DNA from: Caballeronia sp. INDeC2 | Lineage (GTDB): Bacteria; Pseudomonadota; Gammaproteobacteria; Burkholderiales; Burkholderiaceae | Direction: 5' to 3' | DNA: 64,000 nt | NCBI RefSeq assembly: GCF_023631325.1 | Contig: NZ_JALQDG010000040.1 | Coordinates: 228,722-292,721, forward strand | Shown: positions 53,248 to 61,851 of the stretch, piece by piece | Layout: every line of letters begins with the position of its first letter | Numbering within the stretch: the stretch's first letter is position 1 | The notes under the pieces: generated by a model | Databases searched by the model: none | What the model was told of the DNA's origin: nothing | The model's input: only the letters and a program-made list of their open reading frames with translations | Made by a program: the position numbers and the translations under genes

Positions 53248-53272
53248 AAAAAAAATGGCCGCATGCGCGGCC
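53248..53272 (-). terminator. rho-independent terminator or attenuator downstream of the MHS transporter gene
   Basis: On the minus strand a 6-bp stem (ggccgc / gcggcc, loop of four) is followed by A and then eight T residues. It lies 124 bp after the transporter stop and immediately before the ribosome-binding site of the 35-residue peptide, so it could also act as an attenuator for that peptide. Confidence 0.75.
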
Positions 53273-53395
53273 GGAAGGAGGGGTGGGTCAGTCAGTCGTG
53301 AGCGTAAGCGCGCTTTCTTAATTCAAACTTAAGCGCACCGGACTTCCGTGCGGGCCGCCCATTCTCCTTCCTTTGCGAGCACGATGCAGCAGTCT

Positions 53396-54712
53396 TCAGC
53401 GCAGCGCGTCGCTATAGCGGTCGCGCAGCGGGAAGATCGTCAGAAGCGCGACCGCGCTGCCGAAGATCACGTAGTAGCAGATCGAAAGCGGGTCGCCCGT
53501 GGTCATCGTCAGCCATTGCACGATGGCCGGCGCGAAGCCGCCGAAGATCATCACCGCGACGTTGTAGCTCACCGAGATGCCCGTCGAGCGCACGCTCGAA
53601 GGCAGCAGCTCGGAGATGAACGCCGGGTAGCAGCCCTGGAAGATGCCGAGGTACGTCATCAGGAGCGCCTGGCAGGCGATCAGCATCGGCAGGCTCGGAT
53701 GCGCGGTGAGGACGGCGAAGATCGGATACGCCGTGACGAGCGAGAGCGAGAGCGCGGTCGCCATCAGCTTTTTGCGGCCGATGCGGTCCGACAGGCGGCC
53801 GAAGATCGGGCAGCAGACGAGATACACGAGCGCGCCGATCGTCGAGCTGATGAGGCCGTCGGTGAGCGCCATGTGCAGCACGCGCGTGGCGTGCGTCGGC
53901 AGATACAGCAGGAAGATGTACGTGCCGATGGTCCCGAACACCGTGAGGCCGAAGCCCGCGAGCACGGGCATCCAGTGCTTCGTGGCGGTGTCGCGGATCG
54001 GACGCGCGCTCAGTTCGTTCTTCTGCGCCTTTTCCACGAACACCGGCGATTCATCCAGCTTCGAGCGCAGATACAGGCCGACCGGCACGATCAGCAGACC
54101 GATCACGAACGGAATGCGCCAGCCCCAGCTGTTCAGATGCTCGGGGCTCAGCGTGCGCGTGAGCACCGCGCCGAAGAACGAGCCCGCGAGACTCGCCGCC
54201 GCTTGCGCGACCATCTGGAAGCTGCCGAAATAGCCGCGCTTGTTGGCGGGCGCGTATTCGACGAGAAACGCCGTCGCGCAGCCCACTTCGCCGCCCGCCG
54301 AGAAGCCTTGGATCAGGCGCCCGAGCAGCATCAGCAAGGGCGCGGCGACGCCGATCGCGGCATACGTCGGCGCGAACGCGATGATCGCGATGCCGACCGC
54401 CATCAGCGAGATGGTGAGCGTGAGCGCCGATTTGCGTCCGACGCGATCCGCGACCGCGCCCAGCACGATGCCGCCGAGCGGCCGCGTCAGAAAGCCGACG
54501 CCGAACGTCGCCCAGGTCGCGAGCAGGGAGATGGTGGGATTCGTTGCGGGAAAGTACAGCTTGGCGATGATGACGGCGAAGAAGCCGTAGACCATGAAGT
54601 CGAACCATTCGAGCGCGTTGCCGATGGTCGATACCACGATGGCTCGCCGGCCGGACAGGTTGATTGCGGCGTTCTGTTCGGCCGCGTGGGCTGCAGGTAG
54701 TACGGTGCTCAT
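53396..54712 (-). CDS. MFS transporter, metabolite:H+ symporter (MHS) family
   Basis: A 438-residue, 12-helix transporter. The opening GNALEWFDFMVYGFFAVIIA, the loop motif GAVADRVGRKSALT and RLIQGFSAGGEVG are typical of the MHS group (proline/betaine, citrate, shikimate, ketoglutarate carriers). ATG 54712 has GGAG 9 nt upstream; GTG 54721 has the site too close. It diverges from the LysR gene, 190 bp away, and that regulator may control it. The peptidase genes beyond the regulator hint at an amino-acid-like or amide substrate, but this is only context. Confidence 0.83.
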   Translation of the reverse strand: MSTVLPAAHAAEQNAAINLSGRRAIVVSTIGNALEWFDFMVYGFFAVIIAKLYFPATNPTISLLATWATFGVGFLTRPLGGIVLGAVADRVGRKSALTLTISLMAVGIAIIAFAPTYAAIGVAAPLLMLLGRLIQGFSAGGEVGCATAFLVEYAPANKRGYFGSFQMVAQAAASLAGSFFGAVLTRTLSPEHLNSWGWRIPFVIGLLIVPVGLYLRSKLDESPVFVEKAQKNELSARPIRDTATKHWMPVLAGFGLTVFGTIGTYIFLLYLPTHATRVLHMALTDGLISSTIGALVYLVCCPIFGRLSDRIGRKKLMATALSLSLVTAYPIFAVLTAHPSLPMLIACQALLMTYLGIFQGCYPAFISELLPSSVRSTGISVSYNVAVMIFGGFAPAIVQWLTMTTGDPLSICYYVIFGSAVALLTIFPLRDRYSDALR

Positions 54713-54838
54713 CGAATGCACTCCGTGGGCGTGGGGCGATTGATCAGGGGCGACGACATCCGCTTTTTAATTGGCTCGCACCATGCGCGCGCGAGCCGCT
54801 GCAACATCAAACATTACGCCGAGTTGAAATAAGAAAAT

Positions 54839-54847
54839 ATAGAATTT
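54839..54847. promoter_or_regulatory. possible LysR-type binding site in the divergent region
   Basis: The palindrome agaatttct lies in an AT-rich stretch between the divergent MHS transporter and LysR genes, where a LysR regulator usually binds (T-N11-A type sites). It rests on symmetry and position only. Confidence 0.25.
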
Positions 54848-54902
54848 CTGAACTGACACTCAAGGAAACCTGATCGGATGATCCGGGTTGTCCCCAACGC
54901 AG

Positions 54903-55799
54903 ATGAGCAACATTCGCTTTTTGCGCACCTTCATCGCCGTCGCGCGCTACGGCTCGTTCGCCGCCGCCGCCGAAAAAGTCGCGCTCACGCAGGCTGCGGT
55001 GAGCATGCAGATGCAATCGCTCGAAGACGATCTGAAGCGGCCGCTCTTCGATCGCGTGGGACGCACCAACCGGCTGACGAGCATCGGCAAGCAGGTTTTG
55101 CCGCAGGCGGAGCGCATCGTCGCGCTGTACGACAGCATGCGTCTCACCGGCCTCGACGATGAAATCGCCGGATCGGTGGCCATCGGCGCGGTTGATTCGG
55201 CGATGGGCGCGCTCGCATCCGTCGTCACCGAATTGAAAGGCCAGTATCCGCAGCTCGATGTGCGGCTCTTCACCGGCAAGGCGCTCGCGCTCGCGCCGCA
55301 AGTGGAGGCGGGCGAGATCGACGCGGCGGTGATCGTCGAGATGGCGGGCAAGACGCCGGCGAGCCTCAACTGGACGCCGCTCTATTCGGAGCCGCTCGTC
55401 GCGATCGGGACGCCCGCCAGCGCGCCAGCCAGCGCCGCCGACATGCTCGCGAGCCGGCCGTTTCTGCGCTTCGATCGCGCGCAGCGCACCGGCGCGCTGA
55501 TTGATCGCGCGTTGAAGCACAACCGTCTCGCGGTGAACGAGTTTCTCGAACTGAATTCGCTCGAAGTGATCGTCGAACTCGTGCGGCAGGATGCGGGCGT
55601 CTCCGTCGTGCCGCTGCTCGAATACGGCTCGTGGGCGAGCGACCCGGCGTTGCGCGTGCTGCCGCTCGCGAAGAATACGCCGCGACGCGTAGTCGGCATG
55701 CTGGAGCGCAAGATTCACGACCGGCATACGGTCATGAGCGTGGTGCAGGAACGCATCCGCATGCGGTCGCGCGGGGCGGTTCCGTCGAAGGAAAACTAA
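54903..55799 (+). CDS. LysR-family transcriptional regulator
   Basis: A 298-residue regulator with the N-terminal helix-turn-helix of the family (FLRTFIAVARYGSFAAAAEK then VALTQAAVSMQMQSLEDDL) and a periplasmic-binding-like effector domain from about 90. ATG 54903 fits the family start; an in-frame TTG at 54888 adds five residues. It sits between a divergent MHS transporter and an amidohydrolase-DUF2817 pair on the same strand (97 bp downstream), so it likely controls one or both. The effector is unknown. Confidence 0.85.
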   Translation: MSNIRFLRTFIAVARYGSFAAAAEKVALTQAAVSMQMQSLEDDLKRPLFDRVGRTNRLTSIGKQVLPQAERIVALYDSMRLTGLDDEIAGSVAIGAVDSAMGALASVVTELKGQYPQLDVRLFTGKALALAPQVEAGEIDAAVIVEMAGKTPASLNWTPLYSEPLVAIGTPASAPASAADMLASRPFLRFDRAQRTGALIDRALKHNRLAVNEFLELNSLEVIVELVRQDAGVSVVPLLEYGSWASDPALRVLPLAKNTPRRVVGMLERKIHDRHTVMSVVQERIRMRSRGAVPSKEN

Positions 55800-55895
55800 A
55801 GCTTTCCTTAAGTCACGGACAAGAAATATCAGCTTTCGCTGTTATTTCCGGCCATCGACAATGCTTCGGTCACTCAATCACCCGTGAGGAGCAGC

Positions 55896-57089
55896 ATGTC
55901 GATCATTCCCGAGATCGCCCAGTCGCGCGACGAGATTCAGGCCATTCGCCGCGATATCCACGCGCATCCCGAACTCTGCTACGAAGAAGCGCGCACGGCC
56001 GAACTCGTCGCGCAAAAGCTGGAGAGCTGGGATATCGAAGTGACGCGCGGGCTCGGCAAGACGGGCGTGGTCGGCGTGTTGAAGAAAGGCTCGGGCAAGC
56101 GCGCGATCGGCCTGCGCGCCGACATGGATGCGCTGCCGATCCCCGAGCTGAACACCTTCGCGCATGCGTCGCGTCACGAGAACAAGATGCATGCGTGCGG
56201 CCACGACGGACACACGGCGATGCTGCTCGGCGCTGCGCAATATCTCGCGAAGCATCGCGACTTCGACGGCACGGTCGTCTTCGTCTTTCAGCCTGCGGAA
56301 GAAGGCGGCGGCGGTGCGAAAGCGATGATCGAAGACGGCTTGTTCGAGCGTTTTCCCGTCGATGCCGTGTTCGCGCTGCACAACTGGCCGGGCATGGCGG
56401 CGGGCGAATTCGGCGCGCGCGTCGGCGCGACGCAGGCATCGAGCAACGAGTTCGAGATCCGCATCGAAGGCGTGGGCGCGCATGCGGCGATTCCGCACGA
56501 TGGCGTCGATCCCGTGTTCACCGCGCTGCAGATCGGCACGGGCTTGCAGAGCATCGTGACGCGCAACAAGCGGCCCATCGACGCCGCCGTGCTCTCCATC
56601 ACGCGCATGCAAGCGGGCCACGCGATCAACGCCATCCCGACGACCGCGACGCTTGCCGGCACCGTGCGCACGTTTTCCACCGGCGTGCTGGATCTCATCG
56701 AGACGCGCATGCGCGAGATCGTCGCGGCTACGGCGACGGCGTATCGATGCAAGGCCGAAGTCAGTTTCGTACGCAACTATCCGCCCACGGTGAACACGGA
56801 ACGCGAGACGCAATTCGCGCTCGGCGTGATGCGCGATGTCGTCGGTGCGCAGAAGGTGAACACGAACATCGATCCGACGATGGGCGCGGAGGACTTCTCG
56901 TTCATGCTGCTGGAGCGGCCGGGTTGCTACGCGTATATCGGCAACGGACTGGGCGGGCATCGCGACCACGGTCATGGCATCGGGCCGTGCATGCTGCACA
57001 ACAGCAGCTACGATTTCAACGATGACGTGCTCACGCTCGGATCGACGTACTGGGTGCGTCTCGTCCAGGCGTTTCTTGCGCGCGGCTGA
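55896..57089 (+). CDS. M20-family amidohydrolase (hippurate-hydrolase-like)
   Basis: A 397-residue zinc/manganese amidohydrolase of the M20D group, which removes acyl groups from N-acyl amino acids or auxin conjugates. Metal and catalytic motifs are RDIHAHPEL (about 19-27), HACGHDGHT with Cys101 and His103, the acidic pair in PAEEGGGG (135-136), and GAEDFSFM near the end. GAGGAG precedes ATG 55896. It is followed by a DUF2817 carboxypeptidase-like gene 10 bp later, so the pair probably handles peptides or acylated amino acids. Confidence 0.87.
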   Translation: MSIIPEIAQSRDEIQAIRRDIHAHPELCYEEARTAELVAQKLESWDIEVTRGLGKTGVVGVLKKGSGKRAIGLRADMDALPIPELNTFAHASRHENKMHACGHDGHTAMLLGAAQYLAKHRDFDGTVVFVFQPAEEGGGGAKAMIEDGLFERFPVDAVFALHNWPGMAAGEFGARVGATQASSNEFEIRIEGVGAHAAIPHDGVDPVFTALQIGTGLQSIVTRNKRPIDAAVLSITRMQAGHAINAIPTTATLAGTVRTFSTGVLDLIETRMREIVAATATAYRCKAEVSFVRNYPPTVNTERETQFALGVMRDVVGAQKVNTNIDPTMGAEDFSFMLLERPGCYAYIGNGLGGHRDHGHGIGPCMLHNSSYDFNDDVLTLGSTYWVRLVQAFLARG

Positions 57090-57099
57090 GGAGATGAGC

Positions 57100-58157
57100 A
57101 TGTTTTCATCGACATATCGCGAGGCGCGTCAGCGGTTTCTCGATACGGCCGCCGCGCAAGAACTCGCGGTCGATACGCGTGTGCTCGAAGGCGTCGACGG
57201 TCTCGAAGGCGAGACGCTTGCCACCGATGTCGTGCGTATCGGTCCGGCCGATGCGAAGCGTTTGCTCGTGCTCACGTCCGCCACGCATGGCGTCGAAGGC
57301 TTTTGCGGCTCGGGCGCGCAGATCGCGTTGATGCGCGACGACGTATTGCCCGCGCTGATGGACAAGCTCGGCGTCGCGATGCTGCTCGTTCACGCGATCA
57401 ATCCGTATGGCTTTTCGTATCTGAGCCGCACGACGGAAGGCAATGTCGATTTGAACCGCAACAGCGTGGATTTCGCGGGGCCATTGCCGCAGAACCCCGG
57501 CTATGCGGAACTGCACGATCTGCTGATTCCCGCCACTTGGCCGCCCGACGAAGCGAACGTCGCGGCGATTCGCGCGTATATCGACATGCGCGGGCAATGG
57601 ACGTATCAGCAAGCGGTGACGACGGGCCAGTACACGCACGCGCAAGGCATGTTCTACGGCGGCGCGCACACCGCGTGGAGCACGCGCACGATGCGCAATC
57701 TGCTCGCGGAATACGGCGAGCCGTGCACGGCGATCGGCTGGATCGATATTCATACGGGACTGGGGCCGAGCGGCTTCGGCGCGAAGATCTGCGTCGGCGA
57801 TGTGCAGCGCGCGCGGCGCTGGTGGGGCGCGGACGTGACGAGTCCGTCGGATGGTACGTCCATGTCGCCGGGCCGTTGCTCGATACGCTGCGGCAGACGT
57901 GTTCGCATGCCGCGATTGCATCGATCGCGATCGAGTACGGCACCGTGCCGCTCACGGACATGCTCGACATGCTGCGCGCGGATGTCTGGGTGCGCCATCA
58001 TCCAGACGCGCCGGATGCGTCGAAGGCCGACATCCGCCGCCGGATTCGCGCTGCGTTCTATATCGACGACGATATCTGGCGCGGCATGATTGTCGGGCAG
58101 GCGCGCGCGGCGGTGTTGCAGGCGCTATACGGCCTGTCGCGCGAGGAAGGCGCTTAA
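57100..58157 (+). pseudogene. DUF2817 (M14-like) peptidase gene with a frameshift
   Basis: The first ~255 codons encode a DUF2817 protein (zinc-peptidase-like): SATHGVEGFCGSGAQIA, INPYGFSYLSRTTEGNVDLN, WIDIHTGLGPSGFGAKI. Near 57865-57874 the frame is lost; the rest of the family sequence (GPLLDTLRQT, IAIEYGTVPLTDMLDMLRAD, RAAFYIDDDIWRGMIV) continues in the +1-related frame to the stop at 58157. One missing base in the tcgccgggccg run restores it. It could be a true mutation or a sequencing error; the body of the gene is otherwise undamaged. ATG 57100 has GGAG 6 nt upstream, 10 bp after the amidohydrolase. Confidence 0.75.
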
Positions 58158-58329
58158 CGCAGTTCGAGCCGCTTCGGCTGATGATCCGATGACCGGCTCG
58201 ACTGATCCGCGTCGCACTCTACGATGCGTGGCTTCAGGTCATGCAAATTTCTGAAAATAAGTATTTCTTACCGTCCACGGGACGGACGGCGATACAATCT
58301 GTGCCCTGGAAACGAACGTCGTCCGTAAC

Positions 58330-58836
58330 ATGAAATCACGCTTCACCGTCTTTCTGGCTGCGCTCTTGTTGTTATCGGCGAGCAACGCGAGCCACGCGCA
58401 ACAAGCCCAGCCGCCGCAGCAAGCGGTTCAATCCGCCGTCCCTCAGTCGCTGACCAAGGAGCAACAGGCGGCGCTCGACCAGCAGGATCAGGATATCGCG
58501 CGAGTGGCATCGGCCATCGTGAAGCTGATCGATGAGAACAAGGCAGGCGACGTGTGGAACCAGGCATCGCCCATCGCCAAAAAGATCATTGCGCGCGACG
58601 ACTTCATGAAGAAGATCGCGCGCGACCGTTCGCCGCTCGGCCCGCCGGGCCTGCGCATGCCGATGGGCGTGAAGCACTATCGTTACGACGGCACCGGCAA
58701 CATGCCCGCCGGCGCGTATATCAACGTTCTCTTCGACACCCAGTTCAGTCAGGCGAGCCAGTCGGCGCGCGAGAACGTGACGTTCATTCTCGATTCGGAC
58801 CAGGTCTGGCGCTTCGTCGGCTATTCGTTGCGTTGA
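58330..58836 (+). CDS. secreted DUF4019 protein
   Basis: A 168-residue periplasmic protein. A signal peptide (MKSRFTVFLAALLLLSASNA, cleaved near SHA-QQ) is followed by a Gln/Pro-rich linker and a DUF4019 domain: DVWNQASPIAKKIIARDDF, then RSPLG and the C-terminus WRFVGYSLR. No function is established for this family. A TACAAT hexamer about 35 bp upstream could be the -10. It converges with the HiPIP gene, 19 bp apart. Confidence 0.75.
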   Translation: MKSRFTVFLAALLLLSASNASHAQQAQPPQQAVQSAVPQSLTKEQQAALDQQDQDIARVASAIVKLIDENKAGDVWNQASPIAKKIIARDDFMKKIARDRSPLGPPGLRMPMGVKHYRYDGTGNMPAGAYINVLFDTQFSQASQSARENVTFILDSDQVWRFVGYSLR

Positions 58837-58855
58837 ATGCTGCGCTGAAACGGCG

Positions 58856-59161
58856 TCACATGTTCGTGTAGGACGCGCACCATCCTTTGCCGGCCACGAG
58901 TTTGTCGTTGAAGAGCGAGCAGCCGCCCCAGGCGTCGCTCGATTTGCCTTCGTACAGCGAGCAGTTCGCGCATGTCTGTCCTGCCGCGTAGGCGGGATAT
59001 TTCGCCTTGTCCACCTGGGCGGCGTCCTCCTTGTAGCCGACGGCGACGGCCGCCGGATCGGCTTCGCTCAAGTGCGGGGCATCGGCGCGGGCTCGCGTGA
59101 GCCACAGCGCCGTGCCCATGCCGATGCTGAAAACCATGAAGCTGCGGCGGGACGTGTTCAT
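58856..59161 (-). CDS. high-potential iron-sulfur protein (HiPIP), Tat-exported
   Basis: A 101-residue electron carrier. The N-terminus has a twin-arginine signal (TSRRSFMVFSIGMG). The mature part carries the four cysteines of a HiPIP [4Fe-4S] cluster: Cys64, Cys67, Cys81 and Cys95 (C-x2-C-x13-C-x13-C), with WGGC and GWC typical of the family. The folded protein with its cluster would be exported by Tat and would carry single electrons in the periplasm. The ribosome-binding site before ATG 59161 is weak. No partner oxidoreductase is adjacent. Confidence 0.88.
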   Translation of the reverse strand: MNTSRRSFMVFSIGMGTALWLTRARADAPHLSEADPAAVAVGYKEDAAQVDKAKYPAYAAGQTCANCSLYEGKSSDAWGGCSLFNDKLVAGKGWCASYTNM

Positions 59162-59426
59162 TGTCTTGGACCGTTTTCTTGTCTGCGGGGATGTTGTCGG
59201 GCGCTCTGGGGCGCTAGTCGAACGATACGCCGGCGCACGTCGTCGCGCCCAGATTGCGGCTTCTCGATGCCATATGTTTGCGGAATCGCACGCGCGGTCG
59301 GCTTTCTGAAGCGGGGTTCTCTCAATCTCCATTAACGCGATGCCAACGTCGTTCATTCCAGCGCGCTAAACCTTTGCGCGCGCGTGCCGTAAATCAGGCC
59401 AGAACGCAGTTGCAATTGCGTGATCC

Positions 59427-59446
59427 CCGCGGCGCCCCGGCCGCGG
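59427..59446 (+). promoter_or_regulatory. GC-rich stem-loop in the leader of the 39-residue peptide
   Basis: A perfect 7-bp stem (ccgcggc / gccgcgg, loop of six) is followed by ctttatt and lies 22 nt before the start of a small membrane-peptide gene. It could be a weak terminator or an RNA control element. Confidence 0.4.
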
Positions 59447-59468
59447 CTTTATTCGAAGGAGAACCACC

Positions 59469-59588
59469 GTGAGTGAATTGGACTGGATGATGGCAGGCGT
59501 GTATATGGCGGCGCTCGTGTGCGGCACGCTCTTCATGAGCGTGCTCGCGCGCCGCAGCTTGAGCAGGGTGGAGGATCGCGGGCACTGA
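59469..59588 (+). CDS. 39-residue small membrane protein
   Basis: GTG 59469 has a strong AAGGAG 7 nt upstream and opens a 39-codon frame (MSELDWMMAGVYMAALVCGT then LFMSVLARRSLSRVEDRGH). Residues about 7-26 form one membrane helix, with a positively charged tail. No family is recognised. The ribosome-binding site and topology support a genuine short gene. Confidence 0.55.
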   Translation: MSELDWMMAGVYMAALVCGTLFMSVLARRSLSRVEDRGH

Positions 59589-59675
59589 GAACATCGGGAA
59601 TAGTCGCTGGCATTCCCCCGTGCTCGTCGATACCAGTTCTTGGTGTTATCGACATTCAAGCAATGGGGGAATGTC

Positions 59676-59918
59676 ATGCCCAAGAATACGTCGGTCTCGC
59701 TTGGCGATCATTTCACGGACTTCGTCGAAGATCGGGTACGCGCTGGCCGCTACAGCACCGCGAGCGATGTAGTTCGCGCCGGCTTGCGCTTGCTCGAAGA
59801 ACAGGAAACCAAGCTCAGTGCATTGCGCGCCGCCCTGGAAGCGGGGGAACGTTCGGGTCCATCGAAACCGCTGGACTTCGATGCGTTCATCACGCATAAG
59901 CGAAAGTCCGCGCGGTGA
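59676..59918 (+). CDS. parD: ParD-type antitoxin
   Basis: An 80-residue ribbon-helix-helix antitoxin. The N-terminus (MPKNTSVSLGDHFTDFVEDR) provides the DNA-binding strand and helices (GRYSTASDVVRAGLRLLEEQ), and the C-terminal part (ALEAGERSGPSKPLDFDAFI) wraps the toxin. ATG 59676 has GGGGGA upstream. The stop overlaps the toxin start by 4 nt, the normal type II arrangement; it should repress its own promoter with the toxin. Confidence 0.88.
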   Translation: MPKNTSVSLGDHFTDFVEDRVRAGRYSTASDVVRAGLRLLEEQETKLSALRAALEAGERSGPSKPLDFDAFITHKRKSAR

Positions 59919-60301
59919 AGCAGTGCGTTTTCACGCCTGCGGCCGTATACGATCTCGACGGCATCTGGAACTACACGTTTGACGAGTGGGGCCCCGCACA
60001 GGTCGAGCGCTATCTGCGCATGATCCAGGACACGGTCGTCGGACTCGGCAAAGGCACGCAGCGAAGCTTGTCCGTAGAAGACATTCGTGCCGGCTACCGA
60101 AAGGCGCTAGTGGGAATGCATGTGCTCTTCTTCAAGGACGCCGCCGACACGATTGAAATCGTGCGCATCCTCCATCAGCAAACGGATCTTTCAGCGCATC
60201 TCGGCGAAGCCAATAGTTCGCCCTCGCCAAATGAAAACGCGCGCCGTGAGCCGGTAAACAACTCGGCCATCCGGCGCGCGAAAACATCCCCGAATTACTG
60301 A
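59915..60301 (+). CDS. parE: ParE/RelE-superfamily toxin with a C-terminal extension
   Basis: A 128-residue toxin starting at GTG 59915 inside the antitoxin gene. The core is a ParE fold: FTPAAVYDLDGIWNYTFDEW, then RKALVGMHVLFFKDAADTIE and IVRILHQQTDLSAHL. ParE toxins poison DNA gyrase. A normal family member would end near residue 96; here about 32 further polar residues follow (SSPSPNENARREPVNNSAIR and on). This tail is encoded by DNA that also carries the likely terminator of the opposite-strand transporter operon, and the stop overlaps that operon's last gene by 7 nt. Confidence 0.83.
   Translation: MKQCVFTPAAVYDLDGIWNYTFDEWGPAQVERYLRMIQDTVVGLGKGTQRSLSVEDIRAGYRKALVGMHVLFFKDAADTIEIVRILHQQTDLSAHLGEANSSPSPNENARREPVNNSAIRRAKTSPNY
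60234..60280 (-). terminator. terminator of the OFA transporter operon, inside parE
   Basis: A perfect 9-bp stem (60238-60246 with 60272-60280, cgcgcgccg/cggcgcgcg) with a 25-nt loop is followed on the minus strand by TTTT. It lies just after the stop of the leftward 45-residue gene, and within the coding sequence for the toxin tail on the other strand. Confidence 0.6.
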
Positions 60302-60432
60302 AACAGCTTGATCGCCTGCGTGAGCGTGTTCGTGACGCCCCATGCGAGCGGAATCAGCACATACGCCCAGAACAGCACGAGCAACCCTTTGTTCGACGGG
60401 TGGACTGCCTGCGTTTCGATGCGGTTATTCAT
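60295..60432 (-). CDS. 45-residue small subunit/partner of an MFS transporter
   Basis: ATG 60432 has AGGAG about 8 nt upstream and opens a 45-codon frame: MNNRIETQAVHPSNKGLLVL followed by the membrane helix FWAYVLIPLAWGVTNTLTQA. Peptides of this kind regularly accompany oxalate/formate-type MFS carriers and are annotated as MFS transporter small subunits. It lies 21 bp after the transporter gene on the same strand. Its molecular role is not established. Confidence 0.65.
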   Translation of the reverse strand: MNNRIETQAVHPSNKGLLVLFWAYVLIPLAWGVTNTLTQAIKLFQ

Positions 60433-60453
60433 CGCGAATCTCCTCTTTGTCCG

Positions 60454-61851
60454 TTAGCTCGCCGTCTGCGCCGACGTGTCCATGTGGTGCTTGTCATGCA
60501 CGCGCGTGACGAGCAGGTTGCAGATGAAGCCGACGACGAGCAGCACCGCCATGATGTGCAGCGTCATCGTGTATGCCTCGGCGCCGACGACGCCATGCGC
60601 CACCTGATAAGCGCGCACGTAGTTGACGAGCACCGGACCCGCGACGCCCGCCGCCGCCCACGCGGTCAAGAGCCGGCCATGAATGCCGCCGACGAACGCC
60701 GTGCCGAACATGTCCGCGAGATACGCGGGAATGGTCGCGAAGCCGCCGCCGTACATCGAGAGGATGATGCCGTACGCCAGCACGAAGAGCGCGATATTGC
60801 CCGCGCCCGCGAACTGCGGCACGAGGAAGTACAGCACCGCGCCCAGCGCGAAGAACACGAAGTACGTGTTCTTGCGCCCGATCCAGTCCGACGACGACGC
60901 CCACACGAAGCGCCCGCCCATGTTGAATAGCGACAGCAGCCCGACGAAGCCCGCTGCCGCGCCCGCCGTGATCGAGGCCTTGAAACTCTCCTGGATCATC
61001 ACCGAGGCCTGGCCGAGCACGCCGATGCCCGCCGTCACGTTCAGGAACAGCACGAGCCACAGCAGATAGAACTGCGGCGTCTTCAGCGCCTGATCGATAT
61101 GCACATGGTTCTTCGTGATCATCTTGCTGGCGGTCGCGGGCGGCGTCCAGCCAGCCGGCTTCCAGTCCGCCGGCGGGATGCGGATCGCGAGGGCGCCGAT
61201 CGTCATCGAGATGAAGTACAGCACGCCGAGCACCACGAAGGTCTCGGCGACGCCGGCGCTCGTCGCGCTCTTGAAGTGGTTCATCAGCGCGACGGAGCCG
61301 GGCGCCGCGATCATCGCGCCGCCGCCGAAGCCCATGATCGCCATGCCCGTCGCCATGCCGCGGCGGTCCGGGAACCAGCGGATGAGCGTCGATACCGGCG
61401 ACACATAGCCGAGCCCGAGCCCGATGCCGCCGATCACGCCATAGCCGAGATACAGCAGCCAGATCTGATGCAGATAGACGCCGAGCGCCGAAACCAGAAA
61501 GCCGCCGCCGAAGCAGCAGGCCGCGGTGAACATCGTGCGGCGCGGGCCGACCTTCTCCAGCCACTTGCCCGCGAACGCGGCGGACAAGCCGAGAAACACG
61601 ATCGCGAGCGAGAAGATCCAGCCGAGCGTCGTAAGCGACCAGTCGTCGGGCGCGGACTTCGTGATGCCGATGATTTTCGTGAGCGGCGCATTGAACACCG
61701 AGAACGCGTACGCCTGCCCGATGCACAAGTGAACAGCCAGCGCGGCGGGCGGCACCATCCAGCGCGTGAAGCCGGGCCGGGCGATGGTCGCCTCCTTGGA
61801 GAAAAAGCCTGTCGGGCCGTGCACGGCCCCTTGATTGATTGTGCTGTTCAT
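60454..61851 (-). CDS. oxalate/formate antiporter-family (OFA) MFS transporter
   Basis: A 465-residue, 12-helix carrier. The family is shown by PPAALAVHLCIGQAYAFSVF, FAGKWLEKVGPRRTMFTAAC, the GLGLGYVSPVSTLIRWFPDR signature and MYGGGFATIPAYLADMFGT. OFA members exchange oxalate for formate or carry other monocarboxylates. Its 3' neighbour is the 45-residue membrane peptide usual for this group, and no oxalate-decarboxylating genes are nearby, so the substrate is uncertain. Confidence 0.82.
   Translation of the reverse strand: MNSTINQGAVHGPTGFFSKEATIARPGFTRWMVPPAALAVHLCIGQAYAFSVFNAPLTKIIGITKSAPDDWSLTTLGWIFSLAIVFLGLSAAFAGKWLEKVGPRRTMFTAACCFGGGFLVSALGVYLHQIWLLYLGYGVIGGIGLGLGYVSPVSTLIRWFPDRRGMATGMAIMGFGGGAMIAAPGSVALMNHFKSATSAGVAETFVVLGVLYFISMTIGALAIRIPPADWKPAGWTPPATASKMITKNHVHIDQALKTPQFYLLWLVLFLNVTAGIGVLGQASVMIQESFKASITAGAAAGFVGLLSLFNMGGRFVWASSSDWIGRKNTYFVFFALGAVLYFLVPQFAGAGNIALFVLAYGIILSMYGGGFATIPAYLADMFGTAFVGGIHGRLLTAWAAAGVAGPVLVNYVRAYQVAHGVVGAEAYTMTLHIMAVLLVVGFICNLLVTRVHDKHHMDTSAQTAS

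Noticed and set aside
60400..60930. Rightward frame opposite the OFA transporter
   Set aside because: It is His/Arg-rich shadow sequence antisense to a transporter with clear family motifs.
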